A stretch of 64,000 nt of DNA from positions 5,492,227-5,556,226 of the forward strand of contig NZ_JAUSVL010000001.1 of assembly GCF_030814695.1 (NCBI RefSeq), read 5' to 3'. Below the pieces are notes generated by a model. That model was not told the DNA's origin, did no database searches, and saw only the letters and a list, made by a program, of their open reading frames with translations. Below, in pieces: positions 1 through 9,121 of the stretch; the stretch's first letter is position 1, and every line of letters begins with the position of its first letter. The position numbers and the translations under genes were made by a program. The stretch is from Oligosphaera ethanolica. GTDB taxonomy: Bacteria; Verrucomicrobiota; Lentisphaeria; Oligosphaerales; Oligosphaeraceae.

Positions 1-852
1 TCCTGCGACGACGGCGACTGGAACCGCTTCCGCAACAACCCGAACATCCAGATACACTCTCAGCAGACGGACCCGGCGACCTGGGGCCTGACCCACTTCG
101 CGGCCAATCTGTACCGGCGCGGTGACGTCCAGCCGGCGCAACGCGATCTGCGCGTCGTTCTCCCCCAGTCGGCCCTCTACTCGACACAACTGGCAGCCAG
201 CGCCCTGCCCTTTCTACCATCGCTGGGCCGTTTCAGCTTCGAATTCGCAGCCGATGAGAACACAAACTGGCTGGGCGAACTGGCCATGCAGATCGACGCG
301 AAAAAAGAAGATCTCTACGACCAGGTCCTGAAGATACTAGGCGATCGGCGCAGCAGCGACCGCCGGCTCTGCTCGGACACCAACGAGCTACGCCGCTATC
401 CCAAACCAGGCCTGTTCTTGATCGACACCCCAAAGAGCCAATGCATCACCGGCCGTCTCTGCGATCTGCCGGAAATCGGCGACCGCCCCCGCAACCTGGC
501 CGTAGATAGCACCATGCGCTGGGCGACCATCGCCCTGACCACACTGGACAACGCACCCATCGCCGACTCGCACCGGCTCCTCCTCTGCGCCGTCGCCAAC
601 GCCGCCAATACCGGCCAGAGCAACGAGGCCGGCCTGCTCATGGAAATGGGCGGCGTGCCCGTCTTGGCGGAAAATGTCTACGCGACTATCAGCATCAACA
701 ACCGCCACGCCGCCGACCTCAAAGTCTATGCTGTCGATCCCCTCAGCGGCGCAAGACGGCAAAAACTGGCGTCCCAGGCTGACAACGGCACCCTGACCCT
801 CACGCTGGATAACAGCTGCAAGACGCTGTATTTTGAGTTGACGGTCGAATAG
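1..852 (+). CDS. C-terminal part of a putative glycoside hydrolase (5' end outside window)
   Basis: The frame is open from the first base to a TAG at 850-852, giving 283 residues of a protein that starts upstream of the window. The visible part ends in a beta-rich segment of the kind that closes many large bacterial glycosidases. Around residue 138 there is an IDTPKSQ stretch resembling the DTPRxQ block I associate with C-terminal domains of large glycosidase-like proteins of PVC bacteria. No catalytic motif lies inside the window, so the family cannot be fixed. A sugar-type regulator follows 123 bp downstream on the same strand, and a GH50-like enzyme lies 4 kb further on, which fits a polysaccharide-use region. 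Coding is certain; the glycosidase call is inference. Confidence 0.6.
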   Translation, partial: SCDDGDWNRFRNNPNIQIHSQQTDPATWGLTHFAANLYRRGDVQPAQRDLRVVLPQSALYSTQLAASALPFLPSLGRFSFEFAADENTNWLGELAMQIDAKKEDLYDQVLKILGDRRSSDRRLCSDTNELRRYPKPGLFLIDTPKSQCITGRLCDLPEIGDRPRNLAVDSTMRWATIALTTLDNAPIADSHRLLLCAVANAANTGQSNEAGLLMEMGGVPVLAENVYATISINNRHAADLKVYAVDPLSGARRQKLASQADNGTLTLTLDNSCKTLYFELTVE

Positions 853-975
853 CATAAATCAGCCGGCCAAAACCGGCATTACGCGTGCATGGCCCGATAC
901 GACTTAACTGGGCGCCGCCAGCCCCGTGGCGGCGCTCGCGTCCCAGCATAATGCGGCTTGAAAGGCATAGCGAAC

Positions 976-2136
976 ATGGCTCAGAGGACGCAACCTCTAT
1001 ACGAAACAATTAAGGACGATATCCGGGACGCCATCCGTTCCGGGCGTTATGCGCCCGGCGACCGCATACCCTCAACCCGTGAATTGTGCGAGGTACACAG
1101 CGCCAGCCTGGTATCCGTCCGCCGCGCCGTCAAGGACCTCAGCAAAGAAGGCGTCCTGCGTGGCGAAAATGGCCGTGGCGTCTTCGTGCAGAACATGCCC
1201 GTTGCCACCGCCCGACACACGGCAACGCCCGCACAGGCGGACAGGGTCATCATCGGCGTCTGGAATGCCGTGATCGACGAAAACATCGTCCACATCCAGG
1301 AAGGCATGGCCCGCTTCGCCAGCGAAAAGGGCATGGGCATTGAGTTGTACACCGGCAATCCCGACGAACTGCTCCCCCTGCAACAAATGGCTGCGCGCGG
1401 CATCCCCGGCGCCGTCATCTTCGGCAACAGCCATCCGAGCTATGTGGAGAGCCTCCAAGCGCTGATCCGCCATGGCTTCCATTTTGTCAGCGTCGACCGC
1501 AGTATTGACGCCCTGCCCCTCCACGTCGTCGCATCGGACCATTACGGCGGCGCCCTGCTGGCCACCGCGCATTTGCTGCGCCATGCCGGCATGGCCGTAC
1601 ATTACCTCGGCGTCGAAGACGAAAGCAGCGCCGCTACCGAACGCCAAGCCGGCTATCGCGATGCCATGAGCCGTGCCGGCTTCACCCAAGCGGACATCGC
1701 CAGCCTCGTCCACCGCATCAACATTGATTTCACCTGCAGCACTTGGCAGCCCGACGATCTTCGGCGACTGCACCAGCAGCCCGTGCTGCAGATCCTAAGG
1801 CACATCGAACTGCCGACCTGCATCTTTTGCCAAAATGACTACGTCGCCCAGGGCGTCTATGACGCTGCCCAGGAGTTGGGCGCCATCGTCGGCCACGACC
1901 TGTTTCTGGTCGGCTACGATGACCTGACCTTTGCCCGACGCCTGCGCCCATCCCTGAGCAGCGTCCGCCAGGACTTCACCATGATCGGCTATCGTGCGGC
2001 AGCACTGCTTGACGACCTCATTCGCGGCGATCTCCCCAAAAACAGCCCGCCCGTGCAAATGAAGATACCCGTCGAGCTCGTCCACCGGGAGTCCAGCGTC
2101 AAAACCGCCAACGCCGGCGTCGCTGGCAGCAACTAA
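976..2136 (+). CDS. GntR-type winged-helix regulator with LacI-type sugar-binding domain
   Basis: This 386-residue transcription factor has a GntR-like winged helix at about residues 5-72 (LYETIKDDIRDAIRSG, then PSTREL and SVRRAVKDL) followed by a periplasmic-binding-protein-like effector domain to the end, the AraR-type architecture. The effector domain contains the LacI/GalR-like GYDDLTFARRLRP segment near the C-terminus. Such proteins usually repress sugar-use genes until a sugar binds. I start at ATG 976, with AAAGG at 961-965 as ribosome binding site; an in-frame TTG at 958 would add six residues but has no clear Shine-Dalgarno. The ligand is unknown. The truncated glycosidase-like gene upstream is the most obvious local target. 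Confidence 0.88.
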   Translation: MAQRTQPLYETIKDDIRDAIRSGRYAPGDRIPSTRELCEVHSASLVSVRRAVKDLSKEGVLRGENGRGVFVQNMPVATARHTATPAQADRVIIGVWNAVIDENIVHIQEGMARFASEKGMGIELYTGNPDELLPLQQMAARGIPGAVIFGNSHPSYVESLQALIRHGFHFVSVDRSIDALPLHVVASDHYGGALLATAHLLRHAGMAVHYLGVEDESSAATERQAGYRDAMSRAGFTQADIASLVHRINIDFTCSTWQPDDLRRLHQQPVLQILRHIELPTCIFCQNDYVAQGVYDAAQELGAIVGHDLFLVGYDDLTFARRLRPSLSSVRQDFTMIGYRAAALLDDLIRGDLPKNSPPVQMKIPVELVHRESSVKTANAGVAGSN

Positions 2137-2181
2137 TACCACCAACGCGTATCATCCGCCCCGACCTCGCGCCTTCCAACC

Positions 2182-2270
2182 GGCGGCGTGAATTGCCGCG
2201 CAGCGGCAAGACAGGCCGCCCTTCTTTGCCTTTGTTTTTGTCTTCTTCGCGCCTTCGCGTCTTCGCGTGC
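2182..2270. repeat. Family D repeat, single copy
   Basis: A 39-bp core (2182-2220) forms a nested hairpin: GGCGGC pairs with GCCGCC outside, and TTGCCGC pairs with GCGGCAA inside around a GCA loop. It is followed by a TTCGCG-CCTTCGCG-TCTTCGCG tract. The same core recurs at 37992, 38124, 38264, 44974, 45134 and within 56660-57195. Confidence 0.85.
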
Positions 2271-2280
2271 AAAAAAAGCA

Positions 2281-2300
2281 GGCGGACACGCCAGTCCGCC
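2281..2300. terminator. Terminator-like hairpin after the beta-helix gene
   Basis: GGCGGAC pairs with GTCCGCC over a 6-base loop, directly beyond the stop of the minus-strand gene at 2302. No T-tract follows, so a rho-independent terminator is not proven. Similar GGCGGAC/GTCCGCC hairpins lie at 22402-22428 and, imperfectly, near 3594-3613. Confidence 0.4.
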
Positions 2301-2301
2301 C

Positions 2302-3399
2302 CTACTGGGCTGGGCAGCCGACATTGTCCTTCAAGAGGAAATCCGGGCCGTGTTCGCCCTGATCAATGATCATCTGGTCCATGTAGCCGCGTGACAGCGC
2401 GTTACCGGAAACCACCGAGTAAGACATGCCCTTGATGATCATGCCGATTTGCGGCGTGAAAATACCCTTGCCGCCGTCGTCGCGGCCGGCTCGAAAGACA
2501 TTCGCGCAGAGCGTCAGGCCGTTGCAGTTTTCCAGTCGCACATGGCAGGACCGTTCGCCCTCCGCGAGCTGGTGGCTGTCCTTGCCGCAGCGCCGGAAAA
2601 GATTGCCGGTGACAGTCGTTGCGCTCATGCCCAGCGCGCATAGTCCCGCACCCCAGTTGCGATCAAAGCTGTTGCCGGTGACATTCCACGCGTCGCCGCC
2701 GCAGAGATACAGCCCGTAGCCGCGGTTCCACTCGACGCGATTGGCAGTGAACATCACCGTCGCCCCGCAAGTCTCGCAGCCGAAGCCGTGGCCGCCATTA
2801 CCCGAGAGTTGATTATCGGTCACAAAGCCATCCCAGCCATAAATCTGCACGCCGCTGCCACCATTGCCATAGCAGTGACTGTGGCGAATGATGAACAACC
2901 AAATGCGCAGTAAATAAATGCCATGGCCGGAAAACTCCGCGATCTTGCAGTCGTCAATCACGATGCTGTCTTCCTTCTTGCTGAAGGCCTCGCGGTTGTT
3001 CAGGAAAATGCCATGTATCGGCCGGGCGGATTTGCGATAACGCGCGCCACTGAGCATCATGCCGCGGACACGAACACCAAAAGCCCCCGTAATGTCCAGC
3101 AGGCAATCGCAATCCTCGGCATCGAGTTCCAGCACGGCGCCCACGCAATCCGCTTTGAATATCCAGGCCGGATCGCCAAGCAACGTGACATGCGCTGCCA
3201 CCCGCAAGCCATGGCAGGGATAGTGCCCAGCCGGAAAATACACCGTGCCATTGACCGCGCCCGCCGCGTCGAGCGCGGCCTGAATGGCAACGCTGTCCGG
3301 CGTCACGCCATCGCCCTTGGCGCCAAATTCCCGTACATCAAAACGCGGACCCGACGGCTGCTGATCCATCACCGAAACGCTACTGTCGCTCATGTTCAT
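2302..3399 (-). CDS. Right-handed parallel beta-helix protein (pectate-lyase-like superfamily)
   Basis: The 365-residue product opens with FDVREFGAKGDGVTPD, the classic start of the pectate lyase/tailspike/GH55-like superfamily, and continues with PbH1-type turns rich in G-N-x-x-x motifs (YGNGGSGVQIYG, LSGNGGHGFG, VTGNSFDRNWGAG). Proteins of this fold bind or cleave long polysaccharides, but catalytic residues cannot be assigned from the sequence. No signal peptide is visible, so it may act inside the cell or be exported another way. I start at ATG 3399, where GAGGG sits at good spacing; ATG 3405 and an upstream in-frame codon at 3441 are alternatives. It diverges from the LacI-type gene across about 470 bp holding a 9-bp tandem repeat. 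Confidence 0.8.
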   Translation of the reverse strand: MNMSDSSVSVMDQQPSGPRFDVREFGAKGDGVTPDSVAIQAALDAAGAVNGTVYFPAGHYPCHGLRVAAHVTLLGDPAWIFKADCVGAVLELDAEDCDCLLDITGAFGVRVRGMMLSGARYRKSARPIHGIFLNNREAFSKKEDSIVIDDCKIAEFSGHGIYLLRIWLFIIRHSHCYGNGGSGVQIYGWDGFVTDNQLSGNGGHGFGCETCGATVMFTANRVEWNRGYGLYLCGGDAWNVTGNSFDRNWGAGLCALGMSATTVTGNLFRRCGKDSHQLAEGERSCHVRLENCNGLTLCANVFRAGRDDGGKGIFTPQIGMIIKGMSYSVVSGNALSRGYMDQMIIDQGEHGPDFLLKDNVGCPAQ

Positions 3400-3617
3400 T
3401 GTCATCTGCCCTCTGTTCGTTGGTGCGTAGACACATAGCACCCGCCGCGCACCCGCCTACTAATATGGAAGAACGCCTTGCGCACGCCCCGCCAATATAA
3501 CGCCCACGCCCGCACACCACATGCCTGCTATCGCCAATTGCCCAGCCGCTGTCTGTTGATCAGCCCGATCTGACCGATCTAACCTCGTAGGGGCGGACCT
3601 ATGTGTCCGTCCCAGCG

Positions 3618-3698
3618 GCTCCGTCCGCTCCGTCCGCTCCGTCCGCTCCGTCCGCTCCGTCCGATCCGGCCGATTCGTCCGCTCCGTCCGATCCGTCC
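3618..3698. repeat. 9-bp tandem repeat, nine units
   Basis: Five exact GCTCCGTCC units are followed by four variants (GATCCGGCC, GATTCGTCC, GCTCCGTCC, GATCCGTCC), 81 bp in all. It lies between two divergently transcribed genes. The rest of 3442-3871 shows no gene that I can support. Confidence 0.95.
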
Positions 3699-3871
3699 GC
3701 GATAACAGAAGTTTCGCCCCCCACTGTGGCCGCTTCTCACCGGTCTACCGCGCAATTTTTGCATAAAGTGCTAAATATTATCCCCATTCACTGGCAATTG
3801 CTTATTCTTCCATTATTTTTTGCATGTTAACTCATTTACCTCTTCCAAGTGGACAGAGAAAGGGTCAGCGT

Positions 3872-4852
3872 ATGGCAGCGCAATCACAGCAGGACAACGG
3901 CGGTACGAACGTACTTGCGCGAATATCGCGCCAGGCCGGGGTATCGACAGGCACCGTCAGTCGTGTTTTCAACAACAGTCCACGCATTCCAGTGGCGACG
4001 CGCAGCCGGGTCATGGCAGCGGCTCGCGAGTTAGGTTTTCGGCCACGGGTCGGGGTGCGCAGTCGTCAAATTGCGCTAGTGACCGAAGCGCCCGGCAAAT
4101 CGCCCATGGGCGGTTATGTCAGTTCCATGACCCAGTACATCTCCTACGCCCTTGCCACTGCCGGCGCGGGCATTGCGCTCATCACCGAGGACCGCCTTGA
4201 GGATATTTCGGCCTGCTGGTTTGACGGCATCATTGGCATTGCCTGGGAAAACAAAACCGTTGATGCACTTAGAAGCATAAAGAATCTCCCCGTCGTGTGG
4301 TTGAGTGAAAACCACCGCGATTTTTTTCACGTGGTGTATTCAGACGGGCACAAAACCGGCCGCATGGTCGGCGATTACCTCAGAAACAAGGGACACCACC
4401 GCGTTGCCGTCATTCACGACCCCGATTTCACTGGCAACAAACGCTCGGAGGGCCTGCGAGCAGCCCTTGAACAGGACGCTACCGCAGTAGTCCTGGCCAT
4501 TGCCAATACCCAACAACTGCACCTATCGGTTAAGCAGATCATTGATAACGGCTGCACCGCCGTCTGGGTCACCGGCGTCGACATGAAAGTCCTCGAAGTC
4601 AATTGGCTACTCCAGGAACTGGCCGGGAAAAAAGTCCCGGACGACATATCGCTCATCGGCTTCGAAAACCCCGGCATCTCCGAATTTCTCCGGCCGTCGC
4701 TGACAACCGTCTTCAGCCCCCTGCAAGACATCGCCGAGCGGGCAGTGGCACTAGTCTTGGACGACGCACTTCAAGACAGCCGCCAATGCATCGAAATACC
4801 CGAGCAGCTCATTGAACGCGCGTCAGTCTACGAACGCCCACCGCAACACTAA
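3872..4852 (+). CDS. LacI-family transcriptional regulator
   Basis: The 326-residue protein has a LacI helix-turn-helix at residues 12-58 (ISRQAGVSTGTVSRVFNNSP, then a hinge ending in ARELGFRP) and a sugar-binding effector domain with the late IGFENPGISEFLRPSLTTV segment typical of GalR/LacI members. It probably controls the GH50-like gene that starts 12 bp downstream on the same strand. ATG 3872 is chosen because AAAGGG lies 8-12 bases upstream and because the HTH then starts about 12 residues in; an in-frame ATG at 3824 lacks such a site. The hinge pentad normally needed for minor-groove contact is not obvious. Confidence 0.9.
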   Translation: MAAQSQQDNGGTNVLARISRQAGVSTGTVSRVFNNSPRIPVATRSRVMAAARELGFRPRVGVRSRQIALVTEAPGKSPMGGYVSSMTQYISYALATAGAGIALITEDRLEDISACWFDGIIGIAWENKTVDALRSIKNLPVVWLSENHRDFFHVVYSDGHKTGRMVGDYLRNKGHHRVAVIHDPDFTGNKRSEGLRAALEQDATAVVLAIANTQQLHLSVKQIIDNGCTAVWVTGVDMKVLEVNWLLQELAGKKVPDDISLIGFENPGISEFLRPSLTTVFSPLQDIAERAVALVLDDALQDSRQCIEIPEQLIERASVYERPPQH

Positions 4853-4864
4853 CGAGGCCGCAAA

Positions 4865-6922
4865 GTGAAAATGCCATCACTCGTCATCATCGCGACGATT
4901 TGTTGCGCACTCCTGGACGCACAGGAGCTGCCTGTCAGCCAGGAACAACTGCAACCACGCCACCACGCCCAAGCCACCGTCCACGACCAAAGCATATGCT
5001 TACGCTTCAATAGCCCCGAATGGAGCGCCGGCGTGCGCATTCTACCACCCCCGCAGCAAACGACATGGGACTTTTCCCAGGCGCGCTTCCTCGCCGTCGA
5101 TGTCGAAAACCTCTCCCCAGACCACCAGCTGCGCCTGACCATGCATCTCGCCAGCGGCAGCCGGCGCAGCAATGCCGCCACCCAAAACCAGGATCACACC
5201 ACCGACACCCCTATCGCCGCCAGGCGATTCCGCAGTTGTTACAGCGGCATCGGCCTGAATCCCGGAGAAAAACGCACCCTGCGCCTGGAACTGCCACACA
5301 CCGCCATCTATGAACACCCCGACAGCTATGGGCGCCGGTCTCTCGACAGCAACCACATCAACGCCATTGATTTTGAAATGCAATGGCCTTTCGAGCCGCC
5401 GCGTGATGGCTTGGTATACTGCCGTCTCTCCGCCTTGCGTCTGGAAGGCCAGGCCGACCACGAGGCCCAAATCGCCTCCGAACACTACCTGCCCTTTGTC
5501 GATGCCTACGGCCAATACCGACATGCCTATTGGCCAGAAAAAATCCGCCATGACGCGCAATTACCTGCCGCCCATGCGGCGGAATTAGCTGAATTGCATG
5601 ATGCCCCGGCCAGTTGGGACCAGTACGGCGGCTGGCTAGCCGGGCCACGCCTTGAGAGCACCGGCGCCTTCCGCACCGCCAAATACCACGACCGCTGGTA
5701 TTTCGTTAGCCCCGCCGGCACGCTCTTCTGGTCGCTGGGCATCGACGTCCTCCGGTCCTACACCGACGCCACTAACGCCAGCAAAAACCCAGAGTGGTTC
5801 ACCACGCCACTTCCAGACAACGGCATTCTCCCCTTCACCCACTGGAATCTGCAGAAAAAATACGGTCGGGATGACTACGCCGATGAGTTCTACGCCGTGC
5901 TCCTGCGCCGCCTGCGGTCTTGGGGCATCAACACCATCGGCAACTGGGGCGCCAAAGAACTCATGGCTTCCGGCACAATGCCCTACACTCTATCCCTCGG
6001 CGATTTCACCAAAGGCATCACCCGGCTGCCAAAGCACCGGCTCTACGACGTCTTTGCGGCAGATTTCGCCGCTACCATGGGCAATCTACTCCGCGACCGG
6101 GCCGCAGCCGACCCGCTGGTCAAAAAGTCCTTGGACGACCCCATGTGCATCGGCTACTTCATTGACAACGAACTCCCCTTTAACAAACTCTCCGAAGCAC
6201 TTCTCCAAGCCGCACCCGACCAGCCGGCCCGGCAGGCATTTATCCGCCAACTTCAAGACAGCTACCCGAGCGTCCAAGCACTGAATCAAGCGTGGGGAAG
6301 CGACTTTACCACCTGGGACAAGGTCGCCGCTATCCGCGCCAGCATCGCCAATAACGCCTTCCGCGCGGATTTCCGCAGCCACGCCCGCGCCTACGCGGAC
6401 CGCTACTTCGCCGTCTGCCGCCAGGCCATCAAAGCCGCTGCGCCACACCGCCTCTATCTCGGCTGCCGCTTCATCGGCTTCCGCCAGGCAGACTATATCT
6501 GGGATGCCGCCGCCAGGCATTGCGATGTCCTCAGCGTCAATGCCTACAGCAACAGCGTCGCCAATGTCAGCCAACAAGACCTGCGCGACAAGCCGCTCTT
6601 GCTGGGTGAATTCCATTTCGGCACCTACGACCGCGGCATGTTCAGTCCCGGTCTCTGCCCCGTCGTCTCACAAAACGAACGCGCCACCAGCTACATCAGG
6701 CTCGTCCAAGGCGCTCTCGCCCACCCCAACTTCGTCGGTGCCCACTATTTCCAATTCCGCGATCAGCCCCTAACCGGCCGGCACGACGGCGAGGGCTACC
6801 AGATAGGCTTCGTCGATGTCTGTGACACGCCATACCCCGAAATGACCACCGCCGCCCGCCAGGTCGGCAGCAACATGTACCACTATAGAGAAGCCCGCAC
6901 CTTAAAGAACAACATGGAGTGA
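4865..6922 (+). CDS. GH50 agarase-like glycoside hydrolase
   Basis: The 685-residue product resembles GH50 beta-agarases, a clan GH-A retaining family. An N-terminal beta-sandwich-like region of about 200 residues precedes a TIM-barrel part beginning with the WYFVSPAGTLFWSLGIDV block. The expected acid/base is E436 in YFIDNEL and the nucleophile E582 in LLLGEFHFG. A short hydrophobic N-terminus could be a weak signal peptide. The GTG at 4865 is taken as start because GAGG lies seven bases upstream; ATG 4871 is the alternative. The gene follows the LacI regulator by 12 bp, so local regulation is likely. Substrate could be agarose-like galactan or another beta-galactoside; the family call rests on motif similarity only. 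Confidence 0.75.
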   Translation: MKMPSLVIIATICCALLDAQELPVSQEQLQPRHHAQATVHDQSICLRFNSPEWSAGVRILPPPQQTTWDFSQARFLAVDVENLSPDHQLRLTMHLASGSRRSNAATQNQDHTTDTPIAARRFRSCYSGIGLNPGEKRTLRLELPHTAIYEHPDSYGRRSLDSNHINAIDFEMQWPFEPPRDGLVYCRLSALRLEGQADHEAQIASEHYLPFVDAYGQYRHAYWPEKIRHDAQLPAAHAAELAELHDAPASWDQYGGWLAGPRLESTGAFRTAKYHDRWYFVSPAGTLFWSLGIDVLRSYTDATNASKNPEWFTTPLPDNGILPFTHWNLQKKYGRDDYADEFYAVLLRRLRSWGINTIGNWGAKELMASGTMPYTLSLGDFTKGITRLPKHRLYDVFAADFAATMGNLLRDRAAADPLVKKSLDDPMCIGYFIDNELPFNKLSEALLQAAPDQPARQAFIRQLQDSYPSVQALNQAWGSDFTTWDKVAAIRASIANNAFRADFRSHARAYADRYFAVCRQAIKAAAPHRLYLGCRFIGFRQADYIWDAAARHCDVLSVNAYSNSVANVSQQDLRDKPLLLGEFHFGTYDRGMFSPGLCPVVSQNERATSYIRLVQGALAHPNFVGAHYFQFRDQPLTGRHDGEGYQIGFVDVCDTPYPEMTTAARQVGSNMYHYREARTLKNNME

Positions 6923-6929
6923 CCACAGG

Positions 6930-7685
6930 ATGAAAACGAAGTTCATATTCTTCACGCTGATCGAACTGCTGGTGGTAATCGCGATTATCGCCATCCTCGC
7001 CGCCATGCTCCTTCCCGCCCTCGCCAAGGCCCGGGCCAAGGCACGCGACATCAGCTGCCTCTCAAACCACAAACAAGTCAGCCTGCTACTCATCCAATAC
7101 TGCGATGACAACAACGACATGTTCCCCAAATACGCCGGCATGATGAACTCCGGATCATCATGCTGGAATGGCTCCGGTCGCTGGCAGGACGGTCTCTTTG
7201 CACTCCTCTCCGGCCAGACCATGGCTAATCAAATCCACTGGAAAACCAGCGGCCTCAGCGACAAGAATAAGTCGCTCTCGCGTCCCCAGGACGTCTTCAG
7301 CTGCCCGAGTCAGGACAACCTGCCCTGGAACAGTGGCAGTGGCACTTATGGCTTCATGGGCCATTATCTCATCAACGGCTACATCAGTAACTACGAAGGC
7401 GCCCAACAAGGCTGGTACAGCGCCCTGGCCACCCTGAGCCGCACTCAGGTCACTGCACCGTCCCAAAAAATGGCCATCATTGACGGCGATGCCAAAAATC
7501 GCAATGACACCGGCCCATACTGCGAAAGCGTCTCCCAGATGTACACCAACGGCGCGCCCATGCGCCACGGCAACTACGCCGGCGTCAATGTGTCCTTTAT
7601 CGACGGCCATGCCGAAGCCCTCGCCCTCCGCCAGATCCCCTACAATCTCAACTCCACCGGCGGCAACCCCTTCTGGGTAAAATAA
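6930..7685 (+). CDS. Pseudopilin-like protein (N-terminal methylation plus H-x-DG type)
   Basis: The 251-residue product starts with a prepilin-type segment: FTLIELLVVIAIIAILAAML, with the conserved Glu five residues after the processing site, although the usual Gly before the cleavage point is not seen (KFIFF precedes TLIEL). Near the C-terminus, RHG followed by VNVSFIDGHAEA matches the H-x-DG domain found in huge families in Planctomycetes and Lentisphaerota. Such proteins look like type II secretion pseudopilins but occur as orphans beside sugar-use genes. It lies 7 bp after the GH50-like gene and so is probably co-transcribed. Whether it moves the enzyme, binds glycan or forms a filament is unknown. 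Confidence 0.88.
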   Translation: MKTKFIFFTLIELLVVIAIIAILAAMLLPALAKARAKARDISCLSNHKQVSLLLIQYCDDNNDMFPKYAGMMNSGSSCWNGSGRWQDGLFALLSGQTMANQIHWKTSGLSDKNKSLSRPQDVFSCPSQDNLPWNSGSGTYGFMGHYLINGYISNYEGAQQGWYSALATLSRTQVTAPSQKMAIIDGDAKNRNDTGPYCESVSQMYTNGAPMRHGNYAGVNVSFIDGHAEALALRQIPYNLNSTGGNPFWVK

Positions 7686-7714
7686 GCGCGACGCCCACGC
7701 AAACAACGCCGGTA

Positions 7715-7775
7715 CGCGGCCATGCCTGACAGCCTTGAATACGTCCAGGGGGGCATTCATGGCCGCGATCTTTTT
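7715..7775 (+). terminator. Rho-independent-like terminator after the GH50/pseudopilin operon
   Basis: CGCGGCCATG (7715-7724) pairs with CATGGCCGCG (7758-7767), followed within a few bases by ATCTTTTT. The 33-nt loop is long, but the position just after the operon and the T-run support termination. Confidence 0.55.
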
Positions 7776-7811
7776 GGAGGAAAAGTTATACTGTTCTGGT
7801 AGAGGCACGAC

Positions 7812-7852
7812 AACGTGGCTCCTATGAAACCCGGTGCTCTTCATTTAACGGT
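7812..7852 (+). repeat. Fragment of family B repeat
   Basis: TCCTATGAAAC, CGGTGCTCTTCATTTAACGG and flanking bases match the left end of the family B copies at 27113 and 59155. The rest of the element is missing here. Confidence 0.7.
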
Positions 7853-7912
7853 AATGTGCGAAATTTTGTGATAAAAAAAGAGACTTGACACAGTCGTTCT
7901 GAAGCCTTTCTC

Positions 7913-8182
7913 AGCGCCTACGGCGCAAAAACATAACCATTGAATAATGGTGGTTTTCGGCTCGGATCGGACCAAGCACGGCGTCAGGTCGGCCACGTTC
8001 GGCCCGGAGGGCCGTACCATGCATAGCCCCGGGTGAGGCGCCCGGAGGGCGCCGCAACCCGGGGTATGATAACAAGTTAGAATTTCGCCTGGAGGGCGCC
8101 ACATTGGCTTGGCACGTCTCGTCCCACCGCGCCAGAGAGGGGCAAGGTGTGCATCCATTCTCAATGGGTGACCGATTACCCG
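7913..8182 (-). repeat. Family A multi-hairpin repeat, copy 1
   Basis: This is a reverse-oriented copy of the element at 11356-11719 and 26757-27112. It holds a string of short palindromes (for example GCGCCTACGGCGC and GGCCCGGAGGGCC) and ends at a GACCGATTAC junction (8170-8179). It lacks the CCCCAGGC/GCCTGGGG tail of the other copies. Together with 7686-7912 it fills the 620-bp gap between genes; open frames inside it are repeat-derived. Confidence 0.88.
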
Positions 8183-8306
8183 TTCAGCCCGAACATTCGT
8201 TTCCCAGACAGTGTATTCCGTGATTGAGCCATTACGTTTTTCACCCGAAAAAACAGACACGTTCCCCTCTTGGGCTCACAATTACTGAACACATCGGAGC
8301 AGGACA

Positions 8307-9059
8307 ATGAGTGTTGCCGTTCGTTGGCTAGGAATCAATGCGCTGGAATTCCGTCATTCACGTGGATCATTTATGATTGCCCCCTACGTGAGCCGCAATC
8401 CGGTGCAATTAACCGTGCCCGACGAGGTCGACCGCTACTTGCATGGTCCGGCCGACTTTATACTCATGACCCATTCCCACTGGGATCATCTGCCCGATGT
8501 CCCACGGGTCATTGCCCATTCGGGCGCGACGCTCTACGCGTCAAAAACGGCCTGCGCCATCATGCGCAAGGTCGGAGTACCGGAACAGCATCTGCACGAA
8601 TTGACCTATGGCGAAGTGCTGAATCTTCCCGGTGAGGTACGAGTAACAGCCCTCGAATCCAGGCACATGGAGCCGACTGGCGCTCCTGGCTACTATCAGT
8701 CAGTGCCGACTGTCTCCATGCAGGAAAGAGCCCATTGGCTATGCGGCGAAGTCTTCGCCTTCCTTATCGAAGTGGAAGGACAACGCATCTTGAATATCGG
8801 CTCGGCCAATTTCCATCTTCCGGCTTTGGATCAGCAGCACTGCGACCACTTCTTCTGTGGCATCAGCCGCTGGAAGCCCGGTTTCCCCGAACTACTGGGA
8901 CATATTACATTCCGCCATTTCTATCCAACTCACCATGATGATTTCGTTCACCCGCTACGGGAATTCGCCCTGCGAGATGATTATATCAGGCTCAAGACGG
9001 CCTTACCCGACCTGACTGGCAACGAACTGCCGGTACTCGAATGGCTGGAACTGTCTTAA
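8307..9059 (+). CDS. Metallo-beta-lactamase-fold hydrolase (UlaG-like)
   Basis: The 250-residue protein carries the dinuclear metal motif HSHWDH at residues 56-61 preceded by LMT, typical of the metallo-beta-lactamase fold, and resembles the UlaG/L-ascorbate-6-phosphate lactonase branch (VRWLGINALEF start). Later histidines in ESRHMEP and the HHDD segment may complete the metal site. The start at 8307 has GGAGCAGGA just upstream. It precedes a tartrate/malate dehydrogenase-like gene by 62 bp on the same strand, which suggests a shared role in sugar-acid metabolism, but the substrate is not known. Confidence 0.82.
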   Translation: MSVAVRWLGINALEFRHSRGSFMIAPYVSRNPVQLTVPDEVDRYLHGPADFILMTHSHWDHLPDVPRVIAHSGATLYASKTACAIMRKVGVPEQHLHELTYGEVLNLPGEVRVTALESRHMEPTGAPGYYQSVPTVSMQERAHWLCGEVFAFLIEVEGQRILNIGSANFHLPALDQQHCDHFFCGISRWKPGFPELLGHITFRHFYPTHHDDFVHPLREFALRDDYIRLKTALPDLTGNELPVLEWLELS

Positions 9060-9121
9060 GTCGCGCACCCATCAAACTCCGACCGGCCCAATGAGGCAAG
9101 ACGACACTCATAGGAAACTCA

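Noticed and set aside
7841..8260. 139-codon open frame on the minus strand
   Set aside because: It lies in family A repeat DNA; the equivalent frames in other copies differ in start and end.
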